The notes below the pieces were generated by a model. The model worked only from the letters and a program-made list of their open reading frames with translations, did no database searches and had not been told where the DNA came from. A program made the translations under genes and the position numbers. From UBA1543 sp964596375 (lineage in GTDB: Bacteria > Pseudomonadota > Zetaproteobacteria > Mariprofundales > Mariprofundaceae), in contig CAZQTO010000017.1 of assembly GCA_964596375.1 (NCBI GenBank), positions 1-24,809 of the forward strand: a stretch of 24,809 bases of DNA. Direction: 5' to 3'. Shown here in pieces: positions 1 through 8,715 of the stretch (position 1 is its first letter; every line of letters begins with the position of its first letter).

Positions 1-326
1 TCCGCCACATCCGCTACCTTTTCTTTCAGGAAATATTCCACGGCTTTCACATCGTGATTGGTATTGATCTCGATGCTTTTGATGCGCGCGGCATCCTTTT
101 CGTTAAAGCCCTCGACAATATCAAGCAGTGCCTTACGCGCAGCGGCGGAAAAGGCCGGAACCTCGGTTATATCCGGATGGTCGGAGAGCATCTCCAACCA
201 GCGCACCTCAACCGTTACGCGGGCACGGATCAGGCCGTATTCGCTGAAGTACGGACGCAGCGCATCTATTTTTCCGGCATAGCGTCCATCAAGCGGGGAA
301 AGAGCAGTCAAACTGGAAATGGTCAT
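1..326 (-). CDS. purB: Adenylosuccinate lyase, N-terminal part (cut by window edge)
   Basis: This is the first 108 codons of a gene that runs off the left edge. Adenylosuccinate lyase acts twice in purine synthesis, cleaving SAICAR to AICAR and adenylosuccinate to AMP, and is a cytoplasmic homotetramer. The visible N-terminus has the family opening SPLDGRY near residue 10, a FSEYGL block near 28, VEVRWLEML near 40, and the TNHDVKAVEYFLKEK block near residue 89 that is diagnostic of the E. coli-type PurB. The ATG at 326 is preceded by a CCGGAG ribosome-binding site about 8 nt upstream. It lies 81 nt downstream of the AsmA-family gene on the same strand with no terminator visible between them, so it may be the last gene of the gatCAB run. 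The active-site loop and C-terminus are outside the window. Confidence 0.93.
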   Translation of the reverse strand, partial: MTISSLTALSPLDGRYAGKIDALRPYFSEYGLIRARVTVEVRWLEMLSDHPDITEVPAFSAAARKALLDIVEGFNEKDAARIKSIEINTNHDVKAVEYFLKEKVADVA

Positions 327-407
327 TTCGTAACTCCGGAAGGTGGGGCGAATTGGAACGGCATGCTGAACCATGACGCCGAAGGAGGCAAATGAGTTGT
401 GCTCAAA

Positions 408-3047
408 TCAGGGCTGTGGAAACAGGTTCGCCAGCGACGGCCAACGACCGCCGAGCGTAGTCTCATGCATAAGCTCGCCCTGACGCACATTGAGCTTACC
501 GCTAATATCACCTGTGGAAGTGAGTATGGCTTCCCCTGTTGCAGATAATTCCCCACGCTCAAACTTCAGCCGCCTGAGCTGTAGCCCTGAGTCACTGATA
601 TTGAAACGGGTTGAAAGTCGTTCAAACCCTTCACCTGCTTCGCTTCCCAGCTTCTCTGCAGCCCCATTTTTCCACTGTATATGATGCGCCGCCCGCGCCT
701 CTTTCCAGCGCCCCTGATGTATCTCGATGTCCCCGTTGCCCCGCCATACGCCCGCCTCCTCCGCCCCCTTCAAGCCCAAAGGAAGCGTGCCGCTGAATGA
801 TGCATTCAGATAGGCAAAGCCATCCACTTTAGCTCCCAGTACATCTGCAAGCCCCTCCAGCTTGTTCAGATTTACAGCAACCATGCCAACCCGGCCGGAA
901 AAATGTACGCCTTCATCCATGCCTTCAAGGGTCATCGTCCGACTCAGCACACTACCATCGCCAAGCTTTCCTCGAACATGGTCCAGCTCAAGCCTTCCCT
1001 TGCGGGTCTTATACCCGCCCTGCATGCCCTTCCAGATATTGCCGTTCCATTGCATGTCCGTTTGCCGGAAACGCCCGTTGATATCGGATTCGCCAAGCCA
1101 GGCCGGCAGCGACATTTCAGGCAACCAGGCAAATGAAGCGTGACTGATATTCAATCTGCCTTTTAGATTGGCAAGGTTCATATCGGCATCAAAATCGGCA
1201 AAATCAGAACCGTGCTGCCAGTTCATTTGCTTTGCCTGCGCCCGGCCATGTCGCAAACTCACGTCCCCGGTCCATTTCTCCCCGTCACGCCCGAAACCCT
1301 GCAGATGCAGATTGCCATCCGCCGATCCAAGCCATTGGCGAATACCTGTATCCTCAGATAGCACGACATGTTTCATGCTTCCCGCCAACATCCCCTTCCA
1401 GCCATTCAACTGTCCGGGCAGGGCCACGCCCTGCGAATTCAGGCTATCCATATCCACCTGAGCGCCGGCAATGGAGAGCTCCGGAGACTCGCCGGACGAC
1501 TGCAGAATCAGCTTATGCACCTGACTTTCTCCCAATTGCAGCTCGCCGATCTCCAAGCGCGACTCTCCAGCCTTACGGCGGTATAGGCCGTCAATCCCGG
1601 CGCTTATACCTGCAGGCTTGATAAACCCATCCCCAAGGGCAATGGATGCCTCATCCAGAGCAAGCGAAAAATGCAACAGGGAATCGTCGCCATCCAATGT
1701 CCATTGCACGGAACCGTTCAAGACTCCCCGACCATCAAGCTTCCGCGCCTTGCCTGAATGATTCAGCAAGCCCGATTGCTGTAAAAGGATGTCGCCAAGC
1801 GGCGCCCAGACAGCATCCAGCCTGTTCAAGCGTACGACCACATTGAGTTTCTCGCCGGCCTGCATTAGTTGGGACACTTCAATTGAGCCCTTTCCGCCTG
1901 CCGGCTGGATGTCGGCATGTTTGAGTTGAAACTCATCCAGCGCATTCATGTGCAGATCGTCAATCTCAATCACGGAATCAGGCAGTCCGGTTAAGGCCCA
2001 CTTCATGTCGCGCAGACCGAGTTTGCCATCCAGCTGCCAGCCCTGCTCTTGCTGTTGCAAATCCACCCGTCCATCGAGCTTGCCGCGCAACGGAACATCG
2101 ATACCCAGTGCTTTGAGGATCAGGTGAGGATTCGCCCCACTGGTATTGATTTCCACCTTACAGGCCTGCCCGGATTCGCAGCCACCCAACATAACCAGTC
2201 GGGTTTTATCACCAAAACGTACAAAGGCATCGTGCAGGCGAAAATCATCCGTGGCGCGACCAATCAGCTTGCCCCGCCATGAAAGCTCGGGCAGCTCGCC
2301 ATGCTCGTCGCGGGTCAGTAAATTACCAAACCATTGCCATTCCCCCCCATCCTCGAGGCTGAAGGTAAGCGATGCATCGAGCAGATCATAATGTAATGAA
2401 GGCAGCGGCAGCTCCTTCAACTGATCCATGTGCAGCTGTGTAGCGGATATCCGGCCAAAGACCTTGTCTTCTCCGGTATTTGACGAACGGACATAGCCCT
2501 GACTGGAAAAATCGCCTCCAGCATAACGGCTCTGCACTTCCCAGGTCGTCTGCTGCTCACGCTCGATGCGGCGCACAGTGGCTGCCACTTCATCGGCCAG
2601 GACTGTGTCGCCCAACAGCACCCGCCCCTGCCTGAAAGTGAAAATAGGCGTGTCCTGCAACAGGCTGACGGCAACAGGGGTGGCAAATAGCTCTTTGAGG
2701 GGAATAGCCTTATCCATATGCAGCACAGGATGCACCATATCAATGCCGGTGAGGCGAAGGTCGCCGAACAACAAAGCCCAGACAGAGATATCGAAACGTA
2801 CGACATCCGCAGTGAGCTGCCAGTCACCGCCCCCATCCATATGCAGCTTGGCAAGCTTCAGACTCACGCCGTGCTGTAAACTCAGTCTGGCCTTCTCGCC
2901 ATACACACGCTGCCCGGTCGTCTGCTCAAGCTGCGTTATCACCCTCTGATGCAGCAGCTCATCATCAAGGCGAATGAAAAGAATCAGAAAAGCTGCAAGG
3001 CACAACAGCAGCGCGCTGATGATTCCTCTGCGCACCCACTGCCGCAT
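408..3047 (-). CDS. AsmA-family envelope protein
   Basis: This is a large 879-residue protein of the AsmA type. It starts with a short basic segment and one hydrophobic helix (about residues 8 to 26), followed by a long soluble region rich in beta-type repeats that would lie in the periplasm. The last third carries the repeating pattern of short alternating strands ending in a GEAILTSTGDISGKL-like stretch typical of AsmA C-terminal regions. Relatives (AsmA, TamB, YhdP) are thought to bridge the two membranes and move phospholipids; that role here is inferred from family. The length lies between E. coli AsmA (about 617) and YhdP (about 1266), so I give no symbol. A TTG at 3050 is in frame, but the ATG at 3047 sits about 10 nt after AAGGGG, the end of gatB, and is preferred. 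It begins 7 nt after the gatB stop, so it is probably translated from the same message as gatCAB. Confidence 0.8.
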   Translation of the reverse strand: MRQWVRRGIISALLLCLAAFLILFIRLDDELLHQRVITQLEQTTGQRVYGEKARLSLQHGVSLKLAKLHMDGGGDWQLTADVVRFDISVWALLFGDLRLTGIDMVHPVLHMDKAIPLKELFATPVAVSLLQDTPIFTFRQGRVLLGDTVLADEVAATVRRIEREQQTTWEVQSRYAGGDFSSQGYVRSSNTGEDKVFGRISATQLHMDQLKELPLPSLHYDLLDASLTFSLEDGGEWQWFGNLLTRDEHGELPELSWRGKLIGRATDDFRLHDAFVRFGDKTRLVMLGGCESGQACKVEINTSGANPHLILKALGIDVPLRGKLDGRVDLQQQEQGWQLDGKLGLRDMKWALTGLPDSVIEIDDLHMNALDEFQLKHADIQPAGGKGSIEVSQLMQAGEKLNVVVRLNRLDAVWAPLGDILLQQSGLLNHSGKARKLDGRGVLNGSVQWTLDGDDSLLHFSLALDEASIALGDGFIKPAGISAGIDGLYRRKAGESRLEIGELQLGESQVHKLILQSSGESPELSIAGAQVDMDSLNSQGVALPGQLNGWKGMLAGSMKHVVLSEDTGIRQWLGSADGNLHLQGFGRDGEKWTGDVSLRHGRAQAKQMNWQHGSDFADFDADMNLANLKGRLNISHASFAWLPEMSLPAWLGESDINGRFRQTDMQWNGNIWKGMQGGYKTRKGRLELDHVRGKLGDGSVLSRTMTLEGMDEGVHFSGRVGMVAVNLNKLEGLADVLGAKVDGFAYLNASFSGTLPLGLKGAEEAGVWRGNGDIEIHQGRWKEARAAHHIQWKNGAAEKLGSEAGEGFERLSTRFNISDSGLQLRRLKFERGELSATGEAILTSTGDISGKLNVRQGELMHETTLGGRWPSLANLFPQP

Positions 3048-3054
3048 CAATCAT

Positions 3055-4485
3055 TCACCCCTTGAGAAGGACTTGTAGTCGCTGATTGACCATGCCCGGA
3101 TTAGCCTGACCCTTCGATGCCTTCATGACCTGCCCGACAAAAAAGCCAAACAGCTTGTCTTTACCGGCTCGGAATTGTTCAAGCTGACCGGGATTGTCGG
3201 CCATAATCTGGAGAATCAAGGCATCAATCGCACCAGTGTCGCTCACCTGCTTCAAGCCCTTGGATTCGATAACCGCATCGGCAGATTCACCCGTAGCCAT
3301 CATCGCATCCAGCACATCCTTGGCAATCTTGCCGGAAATCGTGTTGTCAGCGATACGATCCAGCAAGCCTGCCAGATTCTGAGCCGACACCGGTGAATCG
3401 GCGATATCCTTGCCCTGCTCCTTGAGCCGGCCGAGTAATTCATTGGCCATCCAGTTGGCACAGCGTTTGGGATCGGAAGGATGTGCCGCCACCAGCGACT
3501 CATACCAGCCGGCCAGATCAAGCGTCTGGCTGAGCACATCGGCATCGTAGCTGGACAGGCCGAATTCCGATTCAAACCGCTCGCGCAGCTGGCCGGGCAA
3601 TTCGGGCATGCCGGCGCGGATTGCATCCACCTCCTGCTGCGAGATACGCAGTGGTGGTAGATCAGGCTCCGGGAAGTAGCGGTAATCGTGCGCTTCTTCC
3701 TTGCTGCGCATCGAACGGCTCTCCCCCTTGGCCGAGTCGAACAGACGGGTTTCCTGTACCACCTGGCCACCGTCTTCAATCAACTCAATCTGGCGTGCCA
3801 CTTCGTAATCAATGGCCTGTTTGATGAAACGGAAGGAATTGAGATTCTTCAGCTCGGCACGCGTGCCCAGCGGCTCACCGAACCGACGTACCGACACATT
3901 GGCATCGCAGCGGAACTGTCCTTTCTCCATGTCCGCGCCGGAAACATCAAGGAAGCGAACCAGTTGATGCAACTGCTTGAGATAGGCCACGGCCTCATCA
4001 GCCGAACGCATATCAGGCTCGGAAACGATTTCCATCAGGGGCACGCCACTGCGGTTCAGATCGATGTGCGACACACCCTCCAGCCCCTCATGCATGGACT
4101 TGCCGGCATCCTCTTCAATATGGATACGGGTGATACCGATGCGTTTCTCACCATCGGCAACAGGAATATCAAGATAGCCGCCTTCGACGATGGGCAGCGG
4201 GAACTGACTGATCTGGTAGCCCTTGGGCAGGTCGGGATAGAAGTAATTCTTACGATCGAATTTCGATTCGAGATTGATCGTGGCATTGATCGCCAGACCG
4301 GTCAGCACGCTCTTGCGCGCCACTTCCATATTCAGCACCGGAAGCTGACCGGGCATGCCGAGGCACACCGGACAGGTCTGGGTGTTGGGTTCTGCGCCGA
4401 AGGCTGTGGAGCAGCCGCAGAAGGCCTTGGTATTGGTGTTGACCTGAACATGTACTTCCAGGCCGATGACTGTTTCCCAGCTCAT
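3055..4485 (-). CDS. gatB: Asp-tRNA(Asn)/Glu-tRNA(Gln) amidotransferase subunit B
   Basis: GatB binds the misacylated Glu-tRNA(Gln) or Asp-tRNA(Asn) and phosphorylates the side-chain carboxyl so that ammonia delivered from GatA can amidate it. The 476-residue product matches the usual family length. It opens with the IGLEVHVQVNT block and has the zinc-binding cysteines C23 and C25, then C38 and C41, followed by DLPKGYQISQFPLP. The C-terminal YqeY-like domain ends in MVNQRLQVLLKG. The ATG at 4485 lies behind a strong GGAGGTGAG site and overlaps the gatA stop by four bases (ATGA), which suggests translational coupling. Its presence implies indirect amidation of Gln and/or Asn tRNA in this organism; which one cannot be told from this window. 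Confidence 0.97.
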   Translation of the reverse strand: MSWETVIGLEVHVQVNTNTKAFCGCSTAFGAEPNTQTCPVCLGMPGQLPVLNMEVARKSVLTGLAINATINLESKFDRKNYFYPDLPKGYQISQFPLPIVEGGYLDIPVADGEKRIGITRIHIEEDAGKSMHEGLEGVSHIDLNRSGVPLMEIVSEPDMRSADEAVAYLKQLHQLVRFLDVSGADMEKGQFRCDANVSVRRFGEPLGTRAELKNLNSFRFIKQAIDYEVARQIELIEDGGQVVQETRLFDSAKGESRSMRSKEEAHDYRYFPEPDLPPLRISQQEVDAIRAGMPELPGQLRERFESEFGLSSYDADVLSQTLDLAGWYESLVAAHPSDPKRCANWMANELLGRLKEQGKDIADSPVSAQNLAGLLDRIADNTISGKIAKDVLDAMMATGESADAVIESKGLKQVSDTGAIDALILQIMADNPGQLEQFRAGKDKLFGFFVGQVMKASKGQANPGMVNQRLQVLLKG

Positions 4486-5951
4486 GACTCACCTCCGAAG
4501 GCTAGCGGAGCTTTGGTCGTCCAATCCGTCGCACCTTCATAGGCACTGGCAGCACCCAGCAATACGTCCTCACGCCAGGCCGGCGCAATCCACTGCAGGC
4601 CGACCGGTAGCCCCTCGACAAAACCGCAGGGCTGGCTCATACCGGGCAGGCCGGCGAGATTCAGCGCAATGGTGAAAATGTCGGAGAGGTACATGGTGAT
4701 CGGATCATCTGTCTTCTCACCGATCTTAAAGGCCGGAATCGGGCTGGTCGGCGTGGCAATGATATCCACCCCCTCGAAGGCATCGAGGAAGTCCTGACGA
4801 ATCAGGGTACGTACCTGCTGGGCCTTGAGGTAGTAGGCATCGTAGTAGCCGGAGGAAAGGGCAAAGGTACCGGTCAGGATGCGGCGTTTGACCTCCGAGC
4901 CAAAGCCTTCATCACGGCTGCGCGTGTACATATCCTCAAGGTCTTTCGGATTTTCGCAGCGCTGGCCGAATCGTACGCCGTCATAGCGCGAGAGATTGGC
5001 CGAAGCCTCGGATGGCGCAATCACATAATAAGCCGCCACTGCGTACTTGGTATGCGGCAGCGAAATATCGACAATTTCTGCTCCCAGTTCGACACACTTG
5101 GCCAACGCGGCTTCAACTGCAACACGCACGCCCGCATCCATACCATCAACGAAATATTCTTTGGGCTTACCGATTCTCAAGCCCTTCATATCAACGGACT
5201 CGCAGGCTGCCAGCCAGTCAAACTCGGGCGCATCAGCCACCGAGGTGGAATCACCCGAATCGTGACCGCAAAGGATGGCGGAAATCATGGCCGTATCCTT
5301 AACCGTGCGTGTCATCGGGCCTGCCTGATCAAGGGAGGAGGCAAAGGCAATAATACCGCGGCGCGACACACGCCCGTAGGTCGGCTTCAGGCCAGTGATA
5401 CCACATACGGCAGCCGGTTGGCGAATCGAGCCACCTGTGTCGGTTCCCAATGCTGCCGGCACCAGACCACCAGCCACGGCCGAAGCCGAACCGCCGGATG
5501 AGCCGCCGGGAATACGTTCAACATCCCACGGATTACGACATGCTCCAAAAGCACTGGTCTCGGTGGATGAACCCATAGCGAACTCATCCATATTGGTTTT
5601 CCCCACCAAAATCGCACCGGCATTCTTCAGGCGCGTAATCACATGTGCATCGTAGGGAGCATGGAAGCCTTTCAGAATATTCGAGCAACAGGTGGTCGGC
5701 CCGTCCTGCGTGCAGAAAATATCCTTCACGGCAATCGGCAGGCCCTCAAGCGGACGTGCACCATGCTTGGCGCGATGCGTATCCGAGGCCTTGGCCTGAT
5801 CAATAATATGCTTGTGATCCACATCCACGAAGGCATTGAGCTCGCCGTTATGGGCATCAATGCGGTCAAGATAGCGCTGGGCAAGCTCGACCGCAGTGGT
5901 TTCACCGGCATCAAGCCGGGATTTCAGTTCGGAGAGGGAAGAAAATGGCAT
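4482..5951 (-). CDS. gatA: Asp-tRNA(Asn)/Glu-tRNA(Gln) amidotransferase subunit A
   Basis: GatA is the glutaminase subunit of the GatCAB complex: it hydrolyses glutamine and passes ammonia through a tunnel to GatB. The 489-residue protein carries the amidase signature. The expected Lys-Ser-Ser triad is visible as K76 in IAVKDIF, S151 in GGSSGGSA and S175 in GTDTGGSIRQP, with the same spacing as in the structurally known GatA proteins (75 and 24 residues). The start ATG is 3 nt after the gatC stop, and the end overlaps gatB by ATGA. Nothing in the sequence looks degenerate. The alternative call, a stand-alone amidase, is ruled out by the flanking gatC and gatB. Confidence 0.97.
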   Translation of the reverse strand: MPFSSLSELKSRLDAGETTAVELAQRYLDRIDAHNGELNAFVDVDHKHIIDQAKASDTHRAKHGARPLEGLPIAVKDIFCTQDGPTTCCSNILKGFHAPYDAHVITRLKNAGAILVGKTNMDEFAMGSSTETSAFGACRNPWDVERIPGGSSGGSASAVAGGLVPAALGTDTGGSIRQPAAVCGITGLKPTYGRVSRRGIIAFASSLDQAGPMTRTVKDTAMISAILCGHDSGDSTSVADAPEFDWLAACESVDMKGLRIGKPKEYFVDGMDAGVRVAVEAALAKCVELGAEIVDISLPHTKYAVAAYYVIAPSEASANLSRYDGVRFGQRCENPKDLEDMYTRSRDEGFGSEVKRRILTGTFALSSGYYDAYYLKAQQVRTLIRQDFLDAFEGVDIIATPTSPIPAFKIGEKTDDPITMYLSDIFTIALNLAGLPGMSQPCGFVEGLPVGLQWIAPAWREDVLLGAASAYEGATDWTTKAPLAFGGES

Positions 5952-5954
5952 GGC

Positions 5955-6233
5955 TTACTCGATAACCTTGGGGACGACATACAGTCCGGATTCAGTATTG
6001 GGGGCGACTGCCTGCAAGGCATCGCGCCGGTTGGCATTGGTCACCGCGTCGACCCGCTGCGGCATAGCGACATCATGCGGATGTGCTGTCGGCACAACGC
6101 CTTCTGTATTCACTTCGGATAGCTGCTCGATATAACCGAGAATATTGGAAAGCTGCGGGCCCAGATGCGCCGCCTCATCATTGGTAAGTCGGATGCGGGA
6201 AAGCATCGCTACCTTGTGTACATCAATGTCCAT
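5955..6233 (-). CDS. gatC: Asp-tRNA(Asn)/Glu-tRNA(Gln) amidotransferase subunit C
   Basis: GatC is the small belt-like subunit that wraps the GatA-GatB interface and stabilises the complex. The 92-residue product has the family's N-terminal VHKVAMLSRIRL helix, a central LSNILGYIEQLSEVNTEGV block and the conserved proline-rich VVPTAHP segment, with a short C-terminal VVPKVIE tail that packs on GatA in known structures. It is the first gene of a gatC-gatA-gatB-asmA run, followed after 81 nt by purB. The ATG at 6233 has a GAGG-type site about 10 nt upstream. A TATAAA stretch on the minus strand at 6341 to 6336 could serve as a -10 element, but I see no convincing -35, so the operon promoter is not assigned. 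Confidence 0.95.
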   Translation of the reverse strand: MDIDVHKVAMLSRIRLTNDEAAHLGPQLSNILGYIEQLSEVNTEGVVPTAHPHDVAMPQRVDAVTNANRRDALQAVAPNTESGLYVVPKVIE

Positions 6234-6366
6234 GGTTCCAGCCTCATGTCTTGCATTTCTTGATTTCAGGAAAGGGAACGAAGCATAACCATCTGCGCCG
6301 CATCACTCCAGCAGCGAAGCAAAAGAAAGGGGAAATTTATAGATGGAAGCGGGTTTTGGTCTTATC

Positions 6367-6394
6367 AGGGCAGCGAAAAACGCCCCCCTGCCCT
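6367..6394 (-). terminator. Possible hairpin terminator after the lipoprotein gene
   Basis: Immediately after the stop of the LEA-type lipoprotein gene, the minus strand reads AGGGCAG, a 14-nt segment containing GCG-TTTTT-CGC, then CTGCCCT. This can fold as an outer GC-rich stem with an inner GCG/CGC stem and an asymmetric G bulge. There is no T tract after it on the minus strand, so it is either a weak or Rho-assisted terminator or a 3' protective hairpin. The assignment rests on position and the inverted repeat only. Confidence 0.35.
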
Positions 6395-6396
6395 TG

Positions 6397-6855
6397 TTAC
6401 CTGTCCCCCAGATCACCTTCATGCTTGAAAGACACGCTGCGAATCCGAGAGTTGCCAAGATACAGTTTGCCGCTGATGGTGTAATTCGGATTTTGGTGCT
6501 TATCAAGCGCCATCACCTGCCGGAAAATATCCAGCATGGTGGTCGTCACCACCAGTGAGGTTTTCGCCTCACCCAAACGCGGCACGGTAAGCGATTCGTT
6601 ATTCACCCCGTGGGTAAAACGCGAATCGTTGATATCCAGTTTAAAACTGTAGCCGGTAACATTCAGATCAAAATCATTCGGGTTGGTAATGCGAATATCG
6701 ACTCGAGCTCGCTGCTCAAACATCCCCTCCGCCTCAAGCGGCACAATATTGATAACGCTGACCTCAGGAGCTTCCATGGCATTGAATCCTGTTGCACAGC
6801 CGAAAAGGACAGGCAACAACAAGGCAAGCAGACAGGTTCGCGACAAATATCTCAT
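6397..6855 (-). CDS. LEA type 2 / WHy-domain lipoprotein
   Basis: This is a 152-residue exported lipoprotein. After a short basic start it has a hydrophobic stretch ending in a lipobox-like LFGC at residues 17 to 20, so C20 is the likely lipidated residue; the next residue is Ala, which favours outer membrane sorting. The mature part has the WHy/LEA-2 pattern: an early strand, then ITNPNDFDLNVTGYSFKLDIND, then a regularly spaced beta-sandwich ending in ISGKLYLGNSRIRSVSFKHEG. Such proteins are common, mostly uncharacterised, and sometimes linked to desiccation or stress; no role is assigned here. The reading frame is open further upstream, but the ATG at 6855 gives the proper signal peptide. 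No good Shine-Dalgarno is visible. It stands alone between pntB and gatC. Confidence 0.82.
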   Translation of the reverse strand: MRYLSRTCLLALLLPVLFGCATGFNAMEAPEVSVINIVPLEAEGMFEQRARVDIRITNPNDFDLNVTGYSFKLDINDSRFTHGVNNESLTVPRLGEAKTSLVVTTTMLDIFRQVMALDKHQNPNYTISGKLYLGNSRIRSVSFKHEGDLGDR

Positions 6856-6862
6856 GCAAAAG

Positions 6863-6893
6863 AGTATAGACAGGTTTTCAGTATAAAGCCCAA
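6863..6893 (-). promoter_or_regulatory. Tentative promoter for the lipoprotein gene
   Basis: On the minus strand TATACT at 6868 to 6863 lies 19 nt after TTGGGC at 6893 to 6888. Transcription would begin very close to the ATG at 6855, giving almost no leader, which is compatible with the lack of a clear ribosome-binding site. A second TATACT at 6885 to 6880 is also present. The -35 match is poor and the spacing long, so this is a weak call. Confidence 0.25.
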
Positions 6894-6930
6894 GCAGGCA
6901 TGCTGTAGCAAGCAGCTGCAAATCAGCGCA

Positions 6931-6946
6931 AACGGGAAAACCCGGA
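6931..6946 (-). terminator. Weak hairpin just after pntB
   Basis: Starting a few bases after the pntB TAA, the minus strand has CCGGG-TTTT-CCCG followed by TTT. The stem is only four or five GC pairs and the T run is three long, so termination would be inefficient. Position at the end of the pnt operon is the main support. Confidence 0.25.
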
Positions 6947-6950
6947 CTGC

Positions 6951-8345
6951 TTACTTCAGGGCGTGAAGCATGTCCTCGCAGGCCTTCTTGGCATCGGAGA
7001 ACAACATCATGGTCTTATCCATGTAGAACAGGTCGTTATCCAGCCCTGCATAGCCCGCAGCCATCGATCGCTTGATGAAGATAACATGCTTGGCCTTGTC
7101 CACATCAAGGATCGGCATGCCGTAGATGGAACTGGTCGGATCGGTTTTGGCCGAAGGATTGGTCACATCGTTGGCACCAATAACCAGTGCCACATCCGTC
7201 TCGGCAAATTCAGGATTGATTTCATCCATTTCCTGCACAGCATCGTAGGGCACATCAGCCTCGGCCAGCAGCACATTCATATGCCCGGGCATGCGTCCGG
7301 CCACCGGGTGAATGGCAAAGCGCACCTTCACGCCGCTCTCGGTCAACACATCCGCAACCTCTTTTAAGGCATGTTGGGCACGCGCCACAGCCAGACCATA
7401 ACCGGGAATAATGATCACGCTTTCAGCATTCTGAAGCAGGAAGGCAGCATCCTCGGCCGCACCGGAATGATACGGACGCTCCTCACGGGCCTCGCCCGAC
7501 GAACTTCCACCAACCGCACCGAATCCGCCCATCAGCACATTGAACAGCGAACGGTTCATCGCCCTGCACATGATGTAGGAAAGGATCGCGCCGGAAGAAC
7601 CAACCAGCGCACCGGAAACGATCAGCATGTTATTACTCAGTGTGAAACCGATACCTGCTGCGGCCCAGCCGGAATAGGAGTTGAGCATGGACACCACCAC
7701 CGGCATATCTGCTCCGCCGATGGGCACAATCAGCAGCACACCAAGCACCAGCGCGATACCGGTCATAATCAGAAACGGCGTCCATTCACCGGTCATGCAG
7801 AAAACAATGCCTGAGACGATCATGATGATGCCGAGAATCAGGTTTACCAGATGCTGACCGGCAAACACCAGCGGTCGTCCGGAAACCAGCCCCTGCAACT
7901 TGGCAAAGGCGACAATGGAGGCGGTAAAGGTGATGGCCCCGATAAAGGTACCGAGAAACAATTCGATGCGGCTGGCCATATGCAGACTACCGTCAGCCGC
8001 GGCGATGCCGTAGGCCAGAGGATTATACAGCGCCGAAGCCGCAATCATCACTGCTGCAAGACCGACCAGCGAGTGCATGGCTGCCACCAGCTGCGGCATG
8101 TGGGTCATCGGAATGCTACGTGCAATAAGGGTTCCCGTACCGCCGCCAATCAGCACAGCGAGGAAAATCCATATGTAGTTATGCGAACCGCCAAGGCTCA
8201 GGGTCACCCCGACAGCCAGCGCCATACCCAGCATACCGAACAGATTGCCGCGCCGCGCCGACACCGGGCTGGATAGACCCTTGAGAGCAAGAATGAAAAG
8301 AACCGCGGCCGCCAGATAAGCCATCGCCACCATATTTGCAGACAT
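6951..8345 (-). CDS. pntB: Proton-translocating NAD(P) transhydrogenase subunit beta
   Basis: PntB completes the inner-membrane transhydrogenase that uses the proton gradient to drive hydride transfer from NADH to NADP+, supplying NADPH. The 464-residue protein starts with a membrane domain of about nine helices (roughly residues 1 to 270) and ends with the soluble NADP(H)-binding domain III. Visible domain III motifs are VIIIPGYGLAVARAQ, the FAIHPVAGRMPGHMNVLLAEA loop and the VIGANDVTNPSA block that contacts NADP. The length is normal. It follows pntAB by 34 nt behind an AGGGG-type site, in an operon with both alpha parts. Confidence 0.97.
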   Translation of the reverse strand: MSANMVAMAYLAAAVLFILALKGLSSPVSARRGNLFGMLGMALAVGVTLSLGGSHNYIWIFLAVLIGGGTGTLIARSIPMTHMPQLVAAMHSLVGLAAVMIAASALYNPLAYGIAAADGSLHMASRIELFLGTFIGAITFTASIVAFAKLQGLVSGRPLVFAGQHLVNLILGIIMIVSGIVFCMTGEWTPFLIMTGIALVLGVLLIVPIGGADMPVVVSMLNSYSGWAAAGIGFTLSNNMLIVSGALVGSSGAILSYIMCRAMNRSLFNVLMGGFGAVGGSSSGEAREERPYHSGAAEDAAFLLQNAESVIIIPGYGLAVARAQHALKEVADVLTESGVKVRFAIHPVAGRMPGHMNVLLAEADVPYDAVQEMDEINPEFAETDVALVIGANDVTNPSAKTDPTSSIYGMPILDVDKAKHVIFIKRSMAAGYAGLDNDLFYMDKTMMLFSDAKKACEDMLHALK

Positions 8346-8379
8346 TAGAAACCCCTAAGACAAAAAACAGATAGGTACA

Positions 8380-8715
8380 TTATTTACGCTTTCTGAACAT
8401 GGCCAGCATGCGCTGCGTGACCAGAAAACCACCGAAGATATTCACCGACACCAGTGCCACGGCAACCAGACCGAGAATACTACCAACATTCATTTCCGAT
8501 GGAGCAGCGGCAAGGATGGCGCCAACAACAATGATGCCGGAGATGGCATTGGTCACACTCATCAAGGGCGTATGCAGGGCTGGCGTTACATTCCACACCA
8601 CCTGATAACCGATGAACACGGCCAGCACGAACACCGTGAAACCAAAAACGAATGGATCGACTGTCGCGCCATGGGCGCTCGACTGAACTGCTGCATTGGC
8701 CATCTCAGGATTCAT
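8380..8715 (-). CDS. pntAB: NAD(P) transhydrogenase alpha subunit, membrane part (PntAB)
   Basis: This is a 111-residue protein with about three hydrophobic helices. It corresponds to the C-terminal membrane segment (domain IIa) that is fused to the NAD-binding domain in E. coli PntA but is a separate polypeptide in organisms such as Rhodospirillum rubrum. The pattern PFVFGFTVFVLAVFIGYQV, then LMSVTNAISGIIVVGA, then FGGFLVTQRMLAMF is the family signature. The ATG at 8715 overlaps the pntAA stop as ATGA, so the two alpha pieces are probably made in equal amount by translational coupling. The N-terminal 20 residues are polar and probably cytoplasmic. The split is a normal variant, not a frameshift: both pieces have proper start and stop signals. 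Confidence 0.95.
   Translation of the reverse strand: MNPEMANAAVQSSAHGATVDPFVFGFTVFVLAVFIGYQVVWNVTPALHTPLMSVTNAISGIIVVGAILAAAPSEMNVGSILGLVAVALVSVNIFGGFLVTQRMLAMFRKRK

Noticed and set aside
3688..4542. 284-codon plus-strand frame opposite gatB
   Set aside because: It is antisense to gatB and crosses the gatA/gatB junction, with no recognisable features.
6234..6396. Short plus- and minus-strand frames in the gap between gatC and the lipoprotein gene
   Set aside because: The frames extend into neighbouring genes as shadows, have no ribosome-binding site and match no family; the gap holds only a hairpin and a possible -10 element.
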